64,000 nucleotides of DNA, taken from NCBI RefSeq assembly GCF_047807365.1, contig NZ_JBLOUI010000006.1, positions 16,088 to 80,087 on the forward strand. Reading direction: 5' to 3'. The notes under the pieces were generated by a model. That model searched no databases, was not told the DNA's origin, and worked only from the letters and a program-made list of their open reading frames with translations. Shown piece by piece: positions 17,210 through 25,668 of the stretch (positions are counted from its first letter, which is position 1; each line of letters opens with the position of its first letter). This DNA is from Peptacetobacter sp900539645 (GTDB lineage: Bacteria; Bacillota; Clostridia; Peptostreptococcales; Peptostreptococcaceae). The position numbers and the translations under genes are program-made.

Positions 17210-17908
17210 TTATTTATACATAGATGCAATTTTATCTATATCTTCTCCATCTCTATACATCTTTTGAAGAACTTGCATCCTATACATAGTCTTTAATTTT
17301 CCATTTTTTTCAAATCTTATACCTGAAGTTGTTATATACGAATCTATTTGCTCAACTGGATATTTTTCCTTCATGTCAATAGATAACTGATAGTCTTCCA
17401 TAAGTGGTATACTTCTGTATCCTCCATTTTCAAAGAACACATTTCTATCTATAAAAATCCCCTGATCTCCAAATGCTATTTTCCTATGTTTCACTCTAAA
17501 ATTAGACATAAATCCACATATCTTCATTAGAATTCCTCTACTATCAAATCTTAGCTTTGCACATCCAAACTTGACACCTCTATTTACAGCTGCTTCTATC
17601 TTTTCTAAAATATCAGATTCTACTTGACTATCACAATGTAAGAAAAATAGTGTATCCCCTATAGATGCCTTTGCCCCATTATTCATCTGATTTGCTCTAC
17701 CTTTTTCAGATTTTATTAGCTTATAATTAGGTTTATCTTTTATTCTCTCATCTATAATTTGACATGTCTTATCCTTACATCCACCATCAGAAAAGATAAC
17801 TTCAAAATCTCCAGTAAATTTTTCTAAATTATCAATAATTTTTCCTATATTATTTTCTTCGTTATATACTGGTATTATTATTGAAATATAATCTTTTTTT
17901 ATACTCAT
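17210..17908 (-). CDS. family 2 glycosyltransferase (rSAM/selenodomain-associated transferase 2)
   Basis: 232 residues with a GT-A fold: IIIPVYNEENNI at the N-terminus, the FSDGGCKDKT nucleotide loop, and FLHCDSQV in place of the DxD metal motif. Length and motifs match the TIGR04283 family, known as selenodomain- or arsenosugar-associated transferase 2. It presumably transfers a sugar in the cluster's product pathway; donor and acceptor are unknown. It starts at ATG 17908 after AAGGA. It is 22 bp downstream of the TVP38 gene. Confidence 0.85.
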   Translation of the reverse strand: MSIKKDYISIIIPVYNEENNIGKIIDNLEKFTGDFEVIFSDGGCKDKTCQIIDERIKDKPNYKLIKSEKGRANQMNNGAKASIGDTLFFLHCDSQVESDILEKIEAAVNRGVKFGCAKLRFDSRGILMKICGFMSNFRVKHRKIAFGDQGIFIDRNVFFENGGYRSIPLMEDYQLSIDMKEKYPVEQIDSYITTSGIRFEKNGKLKTMYRMQVLQKMYRDGEDIDKIASMYK

Positions 17909-17930
17909 TATACTTATTCCTTGTACATAT

Positions 17931-18614
17931 TTACTCTATTTTTTTCTTTTCATCGTCCTTTGCAGGCATTACTTTTTTAGCTAGCACTAAAGAAACTACT
18001 GTTAATATTACTAAAAGTGCTATTGCAATCATGAAATTAGGGTCACCCATATCTAATGCTTTATCTCCTATATTTATAAACACTAGTGTTCCTGGGAATA
18101 TCCCAACCATAGTAGCTATTATATAACTTTTAAAACTCATTCCACTAAGACCCGCGCCATAGTTTATTACATTGTACGGAACTGCTGGAATTAATCTAAG
18201 TACAAATATTATAAAGAAAGATTTTTTGCCATCTGCCTCTATAAATGCCTGCCACATACTAGGTGATAATTTATCTTTTAAAAAGTTTAATATCATCTCT
18301 CTAGCCATTACTTTTGCCATAATAAACATTACTGCACTATTCATCCAAGCACCTATTAATGTATAAATTGTCCCTTTGAACATTCCAAAAACAACTCCTG
18401 CTACAACGGCAAGTATTGGAACTGGGAAAAATGCTATTGGAAGTATCGTAAATGCTAAAATGTATGCAATTGGTGCAAATACTCCCCATCCTTCTATATA
18501 TACTCTAAGATCTTCAACAGATATTCCACTTAAATATTTTTTATATATAAATACACATAATAAAAGTAGTACTACTATTGAAGCCTGTTTTATTCTTTTA
18601 TTTACCTGTATCAA
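17931..18614 (-). CDS. TVP38/TMEM64 (DedA-like) membrane protein 1
   Basis: About 227 residues with about six membrane segments. The family core is visible: GAWMNSAVMFIMAKVMARE, then LRLIPAVPYNVINYGAGLSGMSFKSYIIATMVGIFPGT. DedA/TVP38 proteins are membrane transport or lipid-scramblase-like proteins; here the cargo is unknown. I choose TTG 18614, because AAAGGAG lies 8 nt upstream; a TTG at 18632 precedes that site. It is one of two paralogues in the cluster (see 20570). Confidence 0.8.
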   Translation of the reverse strand: MIQVNKRIKQASIVVLLLLCVFIYKKYLSGISVEDLRVYIEGWGVFAPIAYILAFTILPIAFFPVPILAVVAGVVFGMFKGTIYTLIGAWMNSAVMFIMAKVMAREMILNFLKDKLSPSMWQAFIEADGKKSFFIIFVLRLIPAVPYNVINYGAGLSGMSFKSYIIATMVGIFPGTLVFINIGDKALDMGDPNFMIAIALLVILTVVSLVLAKKVMPAKDDEKKKIE

Positions 18615-18668
18615 TAACTCTGCTCCTTTCAACTCATCTTCTATTTGTTTATTTTGTCATACTCTATA

Positions 18669-19682
18669 TTATCTAAAATATGTTTTTTCTATATTTTCTA
18701 GGAACTCATCCTCAAGATAAGCCTTTATTTTGTTATAAGTAAATTCATTTTTTATAGCTCTGTCTGGTGCCTGATATTCAACCCATGCCATAGAGCACCA
18801 AGTTGTACCTCTTAAGCAAGTCATTTTTAGATATATATCCAATTTTTCTTCAACTTTTGATGTATCTATTCTTCCATCTACAGCTTTTTTGTATTCCTCA
18901 ACAAATCCATCTATATCTTCTCTTGTAAGTATTGTATCTGTTTTCCAAAATGTTGTAGTTGGAGCTAAGAAATGTCCTAAATCCTGTTCTATTTCTCCAA
19001 GTATCGGCTTTTCCCAATCTATAAGATAGTTTTTAAACCCTTCTTTTTCATCTCCATTTATTAAGAAATTACCTGAGTTTAGCTCTGTATTTATTATTCT
19101 ATACTCTCCACATTCGTACTCTCCCTCAAGAGATTTTTCTGCATTTGATATTAATCTTTTTATAGTTTCCTTTGTTTTTTCATTGCCTAATTCTGAATTT
19201 ATATATACAGATGCCATATTTTTACACTCATCAAGCATTGCATATAATGGATTTTCTGGAATTACAAAAGTATTTTCACTTGGCACCTCTACAGAATGTA
19301 TATCAGCTAATATGTAAGCTGCCTTTTTTAAATCATTCTCGTATACTAATGGCTTTCCTGGTAGGTATTCCATTACCAAAACACCATAATCTAATTCTCT
19401 TTTGCTATCATCTAGGTAGTATACATGCGGTGTTCTTCCTGATTTTTCAAGTATTTTAAGTGCATTGTATTCATATCCTATCTGATTTTCTAAATCCATC
19501 TGGCTCTTTGTGTTAAATCTTATTACTCTTTTAATCCCATCTTCTAAAGTAAATATATAATTTATATTGTATTCACCCCGTCCTAATAGTTCTGACTTTA
19601 ATCTATAATCATCACTTACATTGAAAAACTTTTTAAATTCTTTTCTATTTATATAACTATCCACTATATTTTTATCTAACAT
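18669..19682 (-). CDS. aminoglycoside-phosphotransferase-like kinase, altered active site
   Basis: 337 residues with the APH/choline-kinase fold: a glycine-rich segment (LLGRGEYNINYIF), the hinge (LVMEYLPGKPL) and the metal Asp (LIDWEKP). The usual catalytic HxDxxxxN loop reads NTELNSGNF, so both His and the catalytic Asp are replaced. It may therefore be a weak kinase or a binding protein. The start codon overlaps the end of the upstream transferase by 7 bp, which indicates translational coupling. Its role would be phosphorylating, or just binding, a sugar intermediate; that is inferred. Confidence 0.75.
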   Translation of the reverse strand: MLDKNIVDSYINRKEFKKFFNVSDDYRLKSELLGRGEYNINYIFTLEDGIKRVIRFNTKSQMDLENQIGYEYNALKILEKSGRTPHVYYLDDSKRELDYGVLVMEYLPGKPLVYENDLKKAAYILADIHSVEVPSENTFVIPENPLYAMLDECKNMASVYINSELGNEKTKETIKRLISNAEKSLEGEYECGEYRIINTELNSGNFLINGDEKEGFKNYLIDWEKPILGEIEQDLGHFLAPTTTFWKTDTILTREDIDGFVEEYKKAVDGRIDTSKVEEKLDIYLKMTCLRGTTWCSMAWVEYQAPDRAIKNEFTYNKIKAYLEDEFLENIEKTYFR

Positions 19683-20362
19683 AATTTATCCAGCCTTTCT
19701 TTAATTACTTCATCGATATATTTTTTAGTATTACAACATTCATACTCTTCACTCTCTATTCTCTCATATAAAAGTTTTAAGTCCTCTTTTGTATCTATAT
19801 CAACATATAAATCGGAAAGTCCTACCGTAAGCCCAGCTTTTTCTGCTGCTAATATAGTATTTTCAATAACCTTTCCACTTCCGTAATGCTGATTAGTAAA
19901 TATAGCATCCGTTGCTTTTTTCATACCTACCATATAGTATCCGTCATCCGCTGTTGGAGCTAGTACTATATCTTTTTCTTTTAAAATTTCAAATCCCTTT
20001 TCTAAGCTAGAAACTGTAATCTCTGGAATATCTGCCCCCGTCAATATACAACTATCATATCCCTTTGATAATACATAATCTATTGCATTAAACATCTTAG
20101 CACCCAAGTCTTCCCCGCTCTGTACGTGCTTTTCAACATATCCTTCAAAATTATTCTCTATATAATTATTTAAATCATCTGGTGTGTGGAATATAAATAT
20201 CTCTCTTCCCATATTTTTAAATGTATTGAATATATCTTTTAGAAATGCTGAGTGTAGTTCAGCACATTCTTCTCCCGATAAAAAAGGCATCAATCTCGTT
20301 TTTGTATGCCCTGCTATCGGAATTCTACTAAATAGTATTAATGCTTCTTTTGTTTCTTTCAT
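19676..20362 (-). CDS. CofC/DUF2064-like transferase (rSAM/selenodomain-associated transferase 1)
   Basis: 228 residues of a nucleotidyl/glycosyltransferase-like fold. The N-terminus has LILFSRIPIAGHTKTRLMP. The centre has ILTGADIPEI, and the substrate loop is LAPTADDGYYMVGM. It matches the TIGR04282 family, which co-occurs with the radical SAM/selenodomain protein. It likely makes or uses an activated sugar. First gene of its operon: ATG 20362 after GAGG, with a candidate promoter at 20420-20448. It overlaps the kinase-like gene by 7 bp. Confidence 0.85.
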   Translation of the reverse strand: MKETKEALILFSRIPIAGHTKTRLMPFLSGEECAELHSAFLKDIFNTFKNMGREIFIFHTPDDLNNYIENNFEGYVEKHVQSGEDLGAKMFNAIDYVLSKGYDSCILTGADIPEITVSSLEKGFEILKEKDIVLAPTADDGYYMVGMKKATDAIFTNQHYGSGKVIENTILAAEKAGLTVGLSDLYVDIDTKEDLKLLYERIESEEYECCNTKKYIDEVIKERLDKLC

Positions 20363-20419
20363 TATCTATCCTCTTTTTCCGTTTTCATTTTTAATTTAAC
20401 TTATTAATTATATATTTAA

Positions 20420-20448
20420 AGTATACTCTATATATTTTGGTAAAACAA
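20420..20448 (-). promoter_or_regulatory. candidate sigma-A promoter of the selenodomain operon
   Basis: On the minus strand TTGTTT, a 17-nt spacer, then TATACT about 58 bp before the transferase start. A variant of the ATAG-T7-CTAT motif (ATATATTTTTTCTAT) lies upstream at 20483-20497. Confidence 0.4.
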
Positions 20449-20530
20449 ATATTATAGATATTTAAATTACTTTAATTATTTCTATATATTTTTTCTATAG
20501 CATTATAAATTTTTCTTTTATAACACAATA

Positions 20531-20560
20531 AAAATAGCTGTAATTATTTACAGCTATCTT
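20531..20560 (-). terminator. Rho-independent terminator
   Basis: ATAGCTGTAA (20534-20543) pairs with TTACAGCTAT (20548-20557), followed by TTTTATTG on the minus strand. It ends the selenorhodanese-TVP38 unit and separates it from the second operon. Confidence 0.8.
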
Positions 20561-20569
20561 TATTATATA

Positions 20570-21253
20570 TTATTTAGATTTTCTATCGTTATATATTTTT
20601 TTGAACATATATATAAGAACTGATAATGCAAATAGTATCATTAAACCAGTTACAAATAATTTAGCTCCTCCTGTAAGCATACCTCCAACATAAGAATATA
20701 CTATCGTTGCAGGTAACTGCCCTATTCCAGTAGCTATAAAGAATGGTAAAAATTTCATAGATGTAAGACCAGCTGCATAACTTACTATATCAAAAGATAT
20801 AAATGGCAATAGTCTGCACACTAAAATAGTGTATTTACCATACTTATCAAAAAATTCATCTATACTATCTATAGCATATTTGCTTGTCAATCTTTCCACT
20901 ACATCTCTACCTAAAAATTTAGCTATAAAGAAACATAGCGCTGCTCCAGCCATTGCACTTGACCAAGATAAAACTGCTCCCCATACCCAGCCAAATAATG
21001 CAGCATTTGCAAATGTTATTAAAAAAGCTGGAAGCGGTGCTGCTACTGATTGAACTAACATTAATACGAATGATATTATCGGTGCTAATGCCCCATAAGA
21101 TAATATATATTGCTTAAGCGAATCTATATCTAAGTTAGATAAATAAAATATCATTTGGTTTATCGTAACTTTTAATGGTGTTACGAAAAAATATAACATC
21201 AATACAAGAACAACTGCTCCTATTTTCATTAATGTTCTTTTATTTTTTATCAT
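20570..21253 (-). CDS. TVP38/TMEM64 (DedA-like) membrane protein 2
   Basis: 227 residues with about six membrane segments and the family core (FFIAKFLGRDVVERL; CRLLPFISFDIVSYAAGLTSMKFLPFFIATGIGQLPATIVYSYVGG). It starts at ATG 21253 after AAGGAG, 36 bp after the full-length stop of the selenocysteine rhodanese, so the two are co-transcribed. It is a paralogue of the protein at 17931. In its unit it may move a sulfur- or selenium-containing compound across the membrane next to the exported rhodanese; this is inferred. Confidence 0.82.
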   Translation of the reverse strand: MIKNKRTLMKIGAVVLVLMLYFFVTPLKVTINQMIFYLSNLDIDSLKQYILSYGALAPIISFVLMLVQSVAAPLPAFLITFANAALFGWVWGAVLSWSSAMAGAALCFFIAKFLGRDVVERLTSKYAIDSIDEFFDKYGKYTILVCRLLPFISFDIVSYAAGLTSMKFLPFFIATGIGQLPATIVYSYVGGMLTGGAKLFVTGLMILFALSVLIYMFKKIYNDRKSK

Positions 21254-21289
21254 TTAAATTCTCCTTACCACTAACTTCCTATGTCTTTA

Positions 21290-22243
21290 TTATTTTTCCA
21301 TAGGCATTGAAGAATCTCCTCCCCATTCGTAAATTGATCCTTCATAGTTTTTAACATTATCGAAGCCAACGGCTTCAAGTATCATAGTCACATAACCTGA
21401 CCTGATACCCATAGTTCAGTATACGCAGAATGTATCTTCTGGTTTTACATTATGCTCTGCCATTATTTTCTTGATTTCTTCTTTACTTTTTATTACACCA
21501 TTTGAATACATTAAATCTTGCCATAACATATATTCAGCACCTTTTATATGGCCACCTCTTGGCTCTCCAACATCCTGAGATCCTTTATACTCTTTTTCAG
21601 TTCTAACATCTATAACTGTTTCTTTACCTAAATTATTATAAAGCTCTTCTTTTGTTGTAGAATTGTGTGTGTCATAATCTTTTAATACAACTTCTTTTGT
21701 TGTAGGAACGGCTTCTGAAGCTTCTTTTGTTGTTTCATATCCTTTTTCATTCCAATATGTTAAACCACCATTTAAGAACTTAACATTATCCATTCCAGCC
21801 ATTCTTAACTGCCAAACTGCTCTACCATCTGCTCCTGGTCCTTTAGTTGTATCAGAGTAGAAAACTATAGTTTTATCATTATCTATACCTAGATTTTTTA
21901 GCCTTTTAGCTAATTCTTCTTTATCAACTATTGTTCCCCAACCTTCTTCACCTATTTTTCCATCCGCTCTAGTAAAAGCCTGTAACCCTATATTTACAGC
22001 TCCAGGTATATGACCTTTTTCATACACTTCTGGCTTATTACAGTCAAATAATAGCACATCTTTATTACCTAAAATACTATTTAATTCATCTGCACTAATT
22101 AAAAAATCAACATCTTTGTAATCGTTTATCCGGGCTTCTATTTGGCTCGAATCTACAGATTCTGTCTTTTTACTGCATCCAACAAAAAGACTTGATGTTA
22201 AGCATAAAACTAATGCAAATATTACACTTAACTTCTTTTTCAT
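21290..22243 (-). CDS. exported tandem-rhodanese lipoprotein, selenocysteine at the active site
   Basis: 317 codons counting one in-frame TGA (21418-21416) read as selenocysteine 276. A lipoprotein signal ends in LFVGC, with Cys23 lipidated. Domain 1 (about 45-170) has a non-catalytic loop. Domain 2 reaches its active-site loop exactly at the TGA: DTFCVY-U-TMGIRSGYV, which matches the rhodanese C-x-x-G-x-R-S loop with U in place of Cys. The frame then continues for 41 codons of normal rhodanese C-terminus (ILEAVGFDNVKNYEGS, EWGGD) to TAA at 21290. A bSECIS-like hairpin follows the TGA. The start is ATG 22243, with GGGAGG 7 nt upstream. The TGA could instead be a nonsense mutation, but position and hairpin argue against this. 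Confidence 0.85.
21378..21409 (-). promoter_or_regulatory. bacterial SECIS element
   Basis: On the minus strand GGTATCA and GGTCA pair with TGACT, a bulged A, and TGATACT, with two G-U pairs. The apical loop is GGTTATG and opens with GG. The loop begins 18 nt after the TGA, inside the window usual for bacterial SECIS hairpins. It lies within the coding frame, as bacterial SECIS elements do, and should bind SelB. Confidence 0.75.
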
Positions 22244-22383
22244 AACTAGACCTCCCACTTAAATTATTTAAAATTATTTTTGATAAAGTTTTCAATAACT
22301 TTATTTAATAGAATTATAGCTTTTTCCTATCCTTCGTTATTATATTATAGATTTTATCAAAATGAAAGTATTTATCTATCAGT

Positions 22384-22398
22384 ATAGTTTTTTTCTAT
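22384..22398. promoter_or_regulatory. ATAG-T7-CTAT motif, copy 3
   Basis: ATAGTTTTTTTCTAT, about 140 bp upstream of the selenocysteine rhodanese. Identical to the copies upstream of the other rhodanese gene (5876) and of the C_GCAxxG_C_C gene (14085). Confidence 0.4.
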
Positions 22399-22504
22399 AT
22401 AGTAAGATTTGAACCTTTATTTTTTCTATACTTTTTATAATGAAATAATTTTATATTTTCATAATAAATCGAATTTATACAATATTATTCAAATTTAATT
22501 AGTT

Positions 22505-22566
22505 ATAAAAAAAGTATCTAACCTAAACTAACAAAACTGTCAATCTAAAAGTTAGATACTTCCTTT
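22505..22566 (-). terminator. Rho-independent terminator of glyQS
   Basis: AAGTATCTAAC (22512-22522) pairs with GTTAGATACTT (22551-22561) around a 28-nt loop, with a T7 tail on the minus strand. Confidence 0.75.
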
Positions 22567-22579
22567 TTATTATAATTTA

Positions 22580-24649
22580 TTATTTGTATTCTATTTTGTT
22601 AAGATCACATATAGTTAACATTGTATCAGATATGTTCTTTAACATATTTAATCTATTATTTCTTATAGCATCATCTTTGTCCATTACCATTACGTTGTCA
22701 AACATATTATCAACTGCTGGTTTTAATGTGGCAAATGAATCAAGTGCTTTTCCATAATCTTTATTAGCAAGATGTCCTTTAACTTCTTCTTTAACTGATT
22801 TGAATGCTTCGTATAATTCTTTTTCTGGCACTTCAACTAGTAAAGCTTCATCTATGTTTATACCTTCTGCTTTTTCAGCTAAAGTAGAAACTCTGTTGAA
22901 TGCAGTAAGCATTTCAACTAATTCATCTTTATTTATCCATTCGTTAAGTTCTAATGCTCTGTGATGCATATCTGCTATGTCGTTTATGTCAGCATTTAAT
23001 ATAGCTTCAACAACATCGTATCTTATTCCCATATCTCTGAATAAGTTTTTGATTCTTTCTGAGCAGAAGTCTAACATCTGTCCAACTACTTCTTCTTTGT
23101 TGAATTCTAATTCAGTATAGTTGTCTAATGCAGCTTCAGTTATTTCTTTTAAGTCTAATGTTATTTTATTTTCCATTAGTATGTTTAATATACCTAAAGC
23201 CTGTCTTCTTAATGCGAATGGGTCCTGAGATCCTGTTGGCTGTATACCTATTGCAAAGAAACCAGCTATTGAGTCTAGTTTATCTGCTATAGATACTACT
23301 GAACCTTCTATAGAAGATGGAACTTCTGCACCAGCTGATACTGGCATATAGTGTTCGTATATAGCTTTTGAAACTGCTGGATTTTCTCCTTCAAGTTTAG
23401 AGTATTCCATACCCATGTATCCCTGAAGTTCATCGAATTCGAATACCATGTTAGTAACAAGGTCAGCTTTACAAAGTTCAGCTGCTCTTACTATATCAGC
23501 TTTTTTATCTGCACATCCTAAAGAATCTGCTATTACAGCTGAAAGTTTAGTTATTCTTTCTGATTTATCGTATATTGTTCCAAGTTTTTCCTGGAATACA
23601 ACAGTTTTTAATCTTTCTTTGAAGAATGCTAAGTTTCTCTTAGTATCTTCTCTGTAGAAGAATAATGCATCTGCTAGTCTAGCTTCAAGAACTTTTTCAT
23701 TACCAGCTTTTACATTTTCTATACCGAAGCTGTCACCATTTCTAACAGCTATAAAGTTTGGAAGAAGGTCTCCATTAGCGTCTTCTACTGGGAAATATCT
23801 CTGATGATCCTGCATTGGAGTTATTACAACTCTTTTAGGAAGTTTTAAGTATTCTTTATCAAATTCTCCGTAGAATGCAGTTGGATATTCAACTATGCAA
23901 GTTACTTCATCTAGTAGGTCTGGATCCATTATTACTTTTCCACCTAAAGATTCAGCTACTTTGTTAGCCTGTTCAACTATCATAGCTTTTCTTTCGTCCT
24001 GATCAAGTATTACATAGTTTTCTCTTAATTTAGCTTTGTAGTCTTCTAATGAGTTTACAACTATTTCTTTAGAGCCTAAGAATCTATGTCCTTTAGTTAC
24101 ATTAGAAGCTATTATTCCTTCAAGGTCTACTGGAAGTACTTCATCATTAAGAAGTGCTACTAACCATCTTATAGGTCTAACAAATCTTATATCTTTTCCT
24201 GCCCAGTGCATAGCTTTAGGGAATACTACTGATTTTACAGCTAGAGGAAGTATTTCTTTTAATACTTCTGCTGTTTCAGCACCATTTTCTCTTATTGTAG
24301 CAAATAGATACTCATCTTTTCCTACTTCTTTAAAGTATATATCTTCTGGATTTAATCCTTTACTTCTCATGAATCCCTGAGCTGGTTTAGTAAAGTTTCC
24401 ATCAGCATCTAATGATATTTTTTTAGAAGGTCCTTTTACTTCTTCTTCAAGGTCTTCCTGTCTTTCTGCTAAACCATTTATAACAAATGTTAATCTTCTT
24501 GGAGTTGCGAAAGTTTCTATATTATCAAATTTAACTCTTTTTTCGTCTAACATTTTTTCAGTACTTTCTTTTATCTGTTTTAAAGTACTTGCAACGAATC
24601 TTGATGGCATTTCTTCAACGCCTACTTCAAATAAAAGGTAGTTATTCAT
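22580..24649 (-). CDS. glyS: glycyl-tRNA synthetase beta subunit
   Basis: 689 residues, the normal length of the bacterial beta chain. It starts MNNYLLFEVGVEEMPSRF and contains the B-domain stretches FPKAMHW, RFVRPIRWLVALL and TPMQDHQRYFPV. With the alpha chain it forms the alpha2-beta2 enzyme that charges tRNA-Gly; the beta chain binds the tRNA. The first base of its ATG overlaps the last base of the glyQ stop codon, so the subunits are translationally coupled. Gln is almost always CAG. Confidence 0.97.
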   Translation of the reverse strand: MNNYLLFEVGVEEMPSRFVASTLKQIKESTEKMLDEKRVKFDNIETFATPRRLTFVINGLAERQEDLEEEVKGPSKKISLDADGNFTKPAQGFMRSKGLNPEDIYFKEVGKDEYLFATIRENGAETAEVLKEILPLAVKSVVFPKAMHWAGKDIRFVRPIRWLVALLNDEVLPVDLEGIIASNVTKGHRFLGSKEIVVNSLEDYKAKLRENYVILDQDERKAMIVEQANKVAESLGGKVIMDPDLLDEVTCIVEYPTAFYGEFDKEYLKLPKRVVITPMQDHQRYFPVEDANGDLLPNFIAVRNGDSFGIENVKAGNEKVLEARLADALFFYREDTKRNLAFFKERLKTVVFQEKLGTIYDKSERITKLSAVIADSLGCADKKADIVRAAELCKADLVTNMVFEFDELQGYMGMEYSKLEGENPAVSKAIYEHYMPVSAGAEVPSSIEGSVVSIADKLDSIAGFFAIGIQPTGSQDPFALRRQALGILNILMENKITLDLKEITEAALDNYTELEFNKEEVVGQMLDFCSERIKNLFRDMGIRYDVVEAILNADINDIADMHHRALELNEWINKDELVEMLTAFNRVSTLAEKAEGINIDEALLVEVPEKELYEAFKSVKEEVKGHLANKDYGKALDSFATLKPAVDNMFDNVMVMDKDDAIRNNRLNMLKNISDTMLTICDLNKIEYK

Positions 24650-25530
24650 TATTTGTCACCATCCTTTTTTAATAGAGGGAATCCCATTTCTTCTCTCTGT
24701 TTTATATATGTTTCGGCTACTACTTTTGCCATATTTCTTACTCTACCTATAAATGCAGCTCTCTGGCTTACCCCAATTGCTCCTCTTGCATCAAGAGTAT
24801 TGAAAGTATGAGAACATTTTAATACGTAGTCATAAGAAGGTATAACAAGGCCTTTGTCCATTAATTTTAATGCTTCTTTTTCATATTCGTCGAATAAGTG
24901 GAATAATAATTCTGCATTACATTCATCAAATGAGTAAACAGAGTTTTCATATTCCTGTTTCTGGAATACATCGCCGTAAGTTAATTCATCATTCCATTTT
25001 AAGTCATATACACTATCTACATCCTGTATGTACATAGCTATTCTTTCAAGACCGTAAGTTATTTCTCCTGTTTCTAATTCACATTCCTGATTTCCTACCT
25101 GCTGGAAATAAGTAAACTGAGTGATTTCCATTCCATCAAGCCAAACTTCCCAGCCTAGCCCCCAAGCACCTACAGTAGCTCCTTCCCAGTTATCTTCAAC
25201 GAATCTTATATCGTGTTCTAGTGGGTTTATACCTATTTCTTTTAAACTGTCTAAGTATAAATCCTGTATATCATCTGGTGATGGTTTTAATATAACCTGG
25301 AACTGATGATGCTGATATAATCTGTTTGGGTTTTCTCCGTATCTACCATCTGCTGGTCTTCTTGATGGTTCAACGTAGCATACTTTCCATGGTTCTGGAC
25401 CAAGTGATCTTAAGAAAGTATTTGGATTCATTGTTCCTGCACCTTTTTCAACATCATAAGGCTGTGTAATGATACATCCTTGCTTAGACCAATATCTCTG
25501 TAAAGCAAGAATCATCTCCTGAAAATTCAT
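24649..25530 (-). CDS. glyQ: glycyl-tRNA synthetase alpha subunit
   Basis: 293 residues. It starts MNFQEMILALQRYWSKQGC and carries the class II motifs of the alpha chain (QPYDVEKGAGTMNP, EPSRRPADGRYGENPNR). It activates glycine and is coupled to glyS. The start is ATG 25530 with GGAGGGA upstream; an in-frame start 39 bp earlier would sit before the ribosome site. I looked for a T-box leader upstream and did not find the conserved T-box sequence. Confidence 0.96.
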   Translation of the reverse strand: MNFQEMILALQRYWSKQGCIITQPYDVEKGAGTMNPNTFLRSLGPEPWKVCYVEPSRRPADGRYGENPNRLYQHHQFQVILKPSPDDIQDLYLDSLKEIGINPLEHDIRFVEDNWEGATVGAWGLGWEVWLDGMEITQFTYFQQVGNQECELETGEITYGLERIAMYIQDVDSVYDLKWNDELTYGDVFQKQEYENSVYSFDECNAELLFHLFDEYEKEALKLMDKGLVIPSYDYVLKCSHTFNTLDARGAIGVSQRAAFIGRVRNMAKVVAETYIKQREEMGFPLLKKDGDK

Positions 25531-25553
25531 AAAAATCCCTCCTAAATATATAT

Positions 25554-25577
25554 AGCCTTCCGCGTACACGAAAGGCT
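25554..25577 (-). promoter_or_regulatory. leader hairpin next to the glyQ ribosome site
   Basis: On the minus strand AGCCTTTC pairs with GAAGGCT around a 9-nt loop, ending about 14 bases before GGAGG. There is no T tract, so it is not a terminator. It may affect glyQ translation. Confidence 0.35.
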
Positions 25578-25668
25578 ACTTTGCAATACTTTTATGTTTT
25601 AAATACCAATTACGTTGTAATAGATATTAAATAAACTTTATCAATAAAAATTTGATATTTTTAACCTG

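Noticed and set aside
21416..22258. Rhodanese ending at the TGA as a truncated protein or pseudogene
   Set aside because: The frame after the TGA keeps perfect rhodanese sequence, the TGA falls on the catalytic residue, and a SECIS-like hairpin follows at the right distance.
25531..25668. T-box riboswitch upstream of glyQS
   Set aside because: The region is only 138 bp, has no T-box core sequence and no terminator/antiterminator pair, only one small hairpin.
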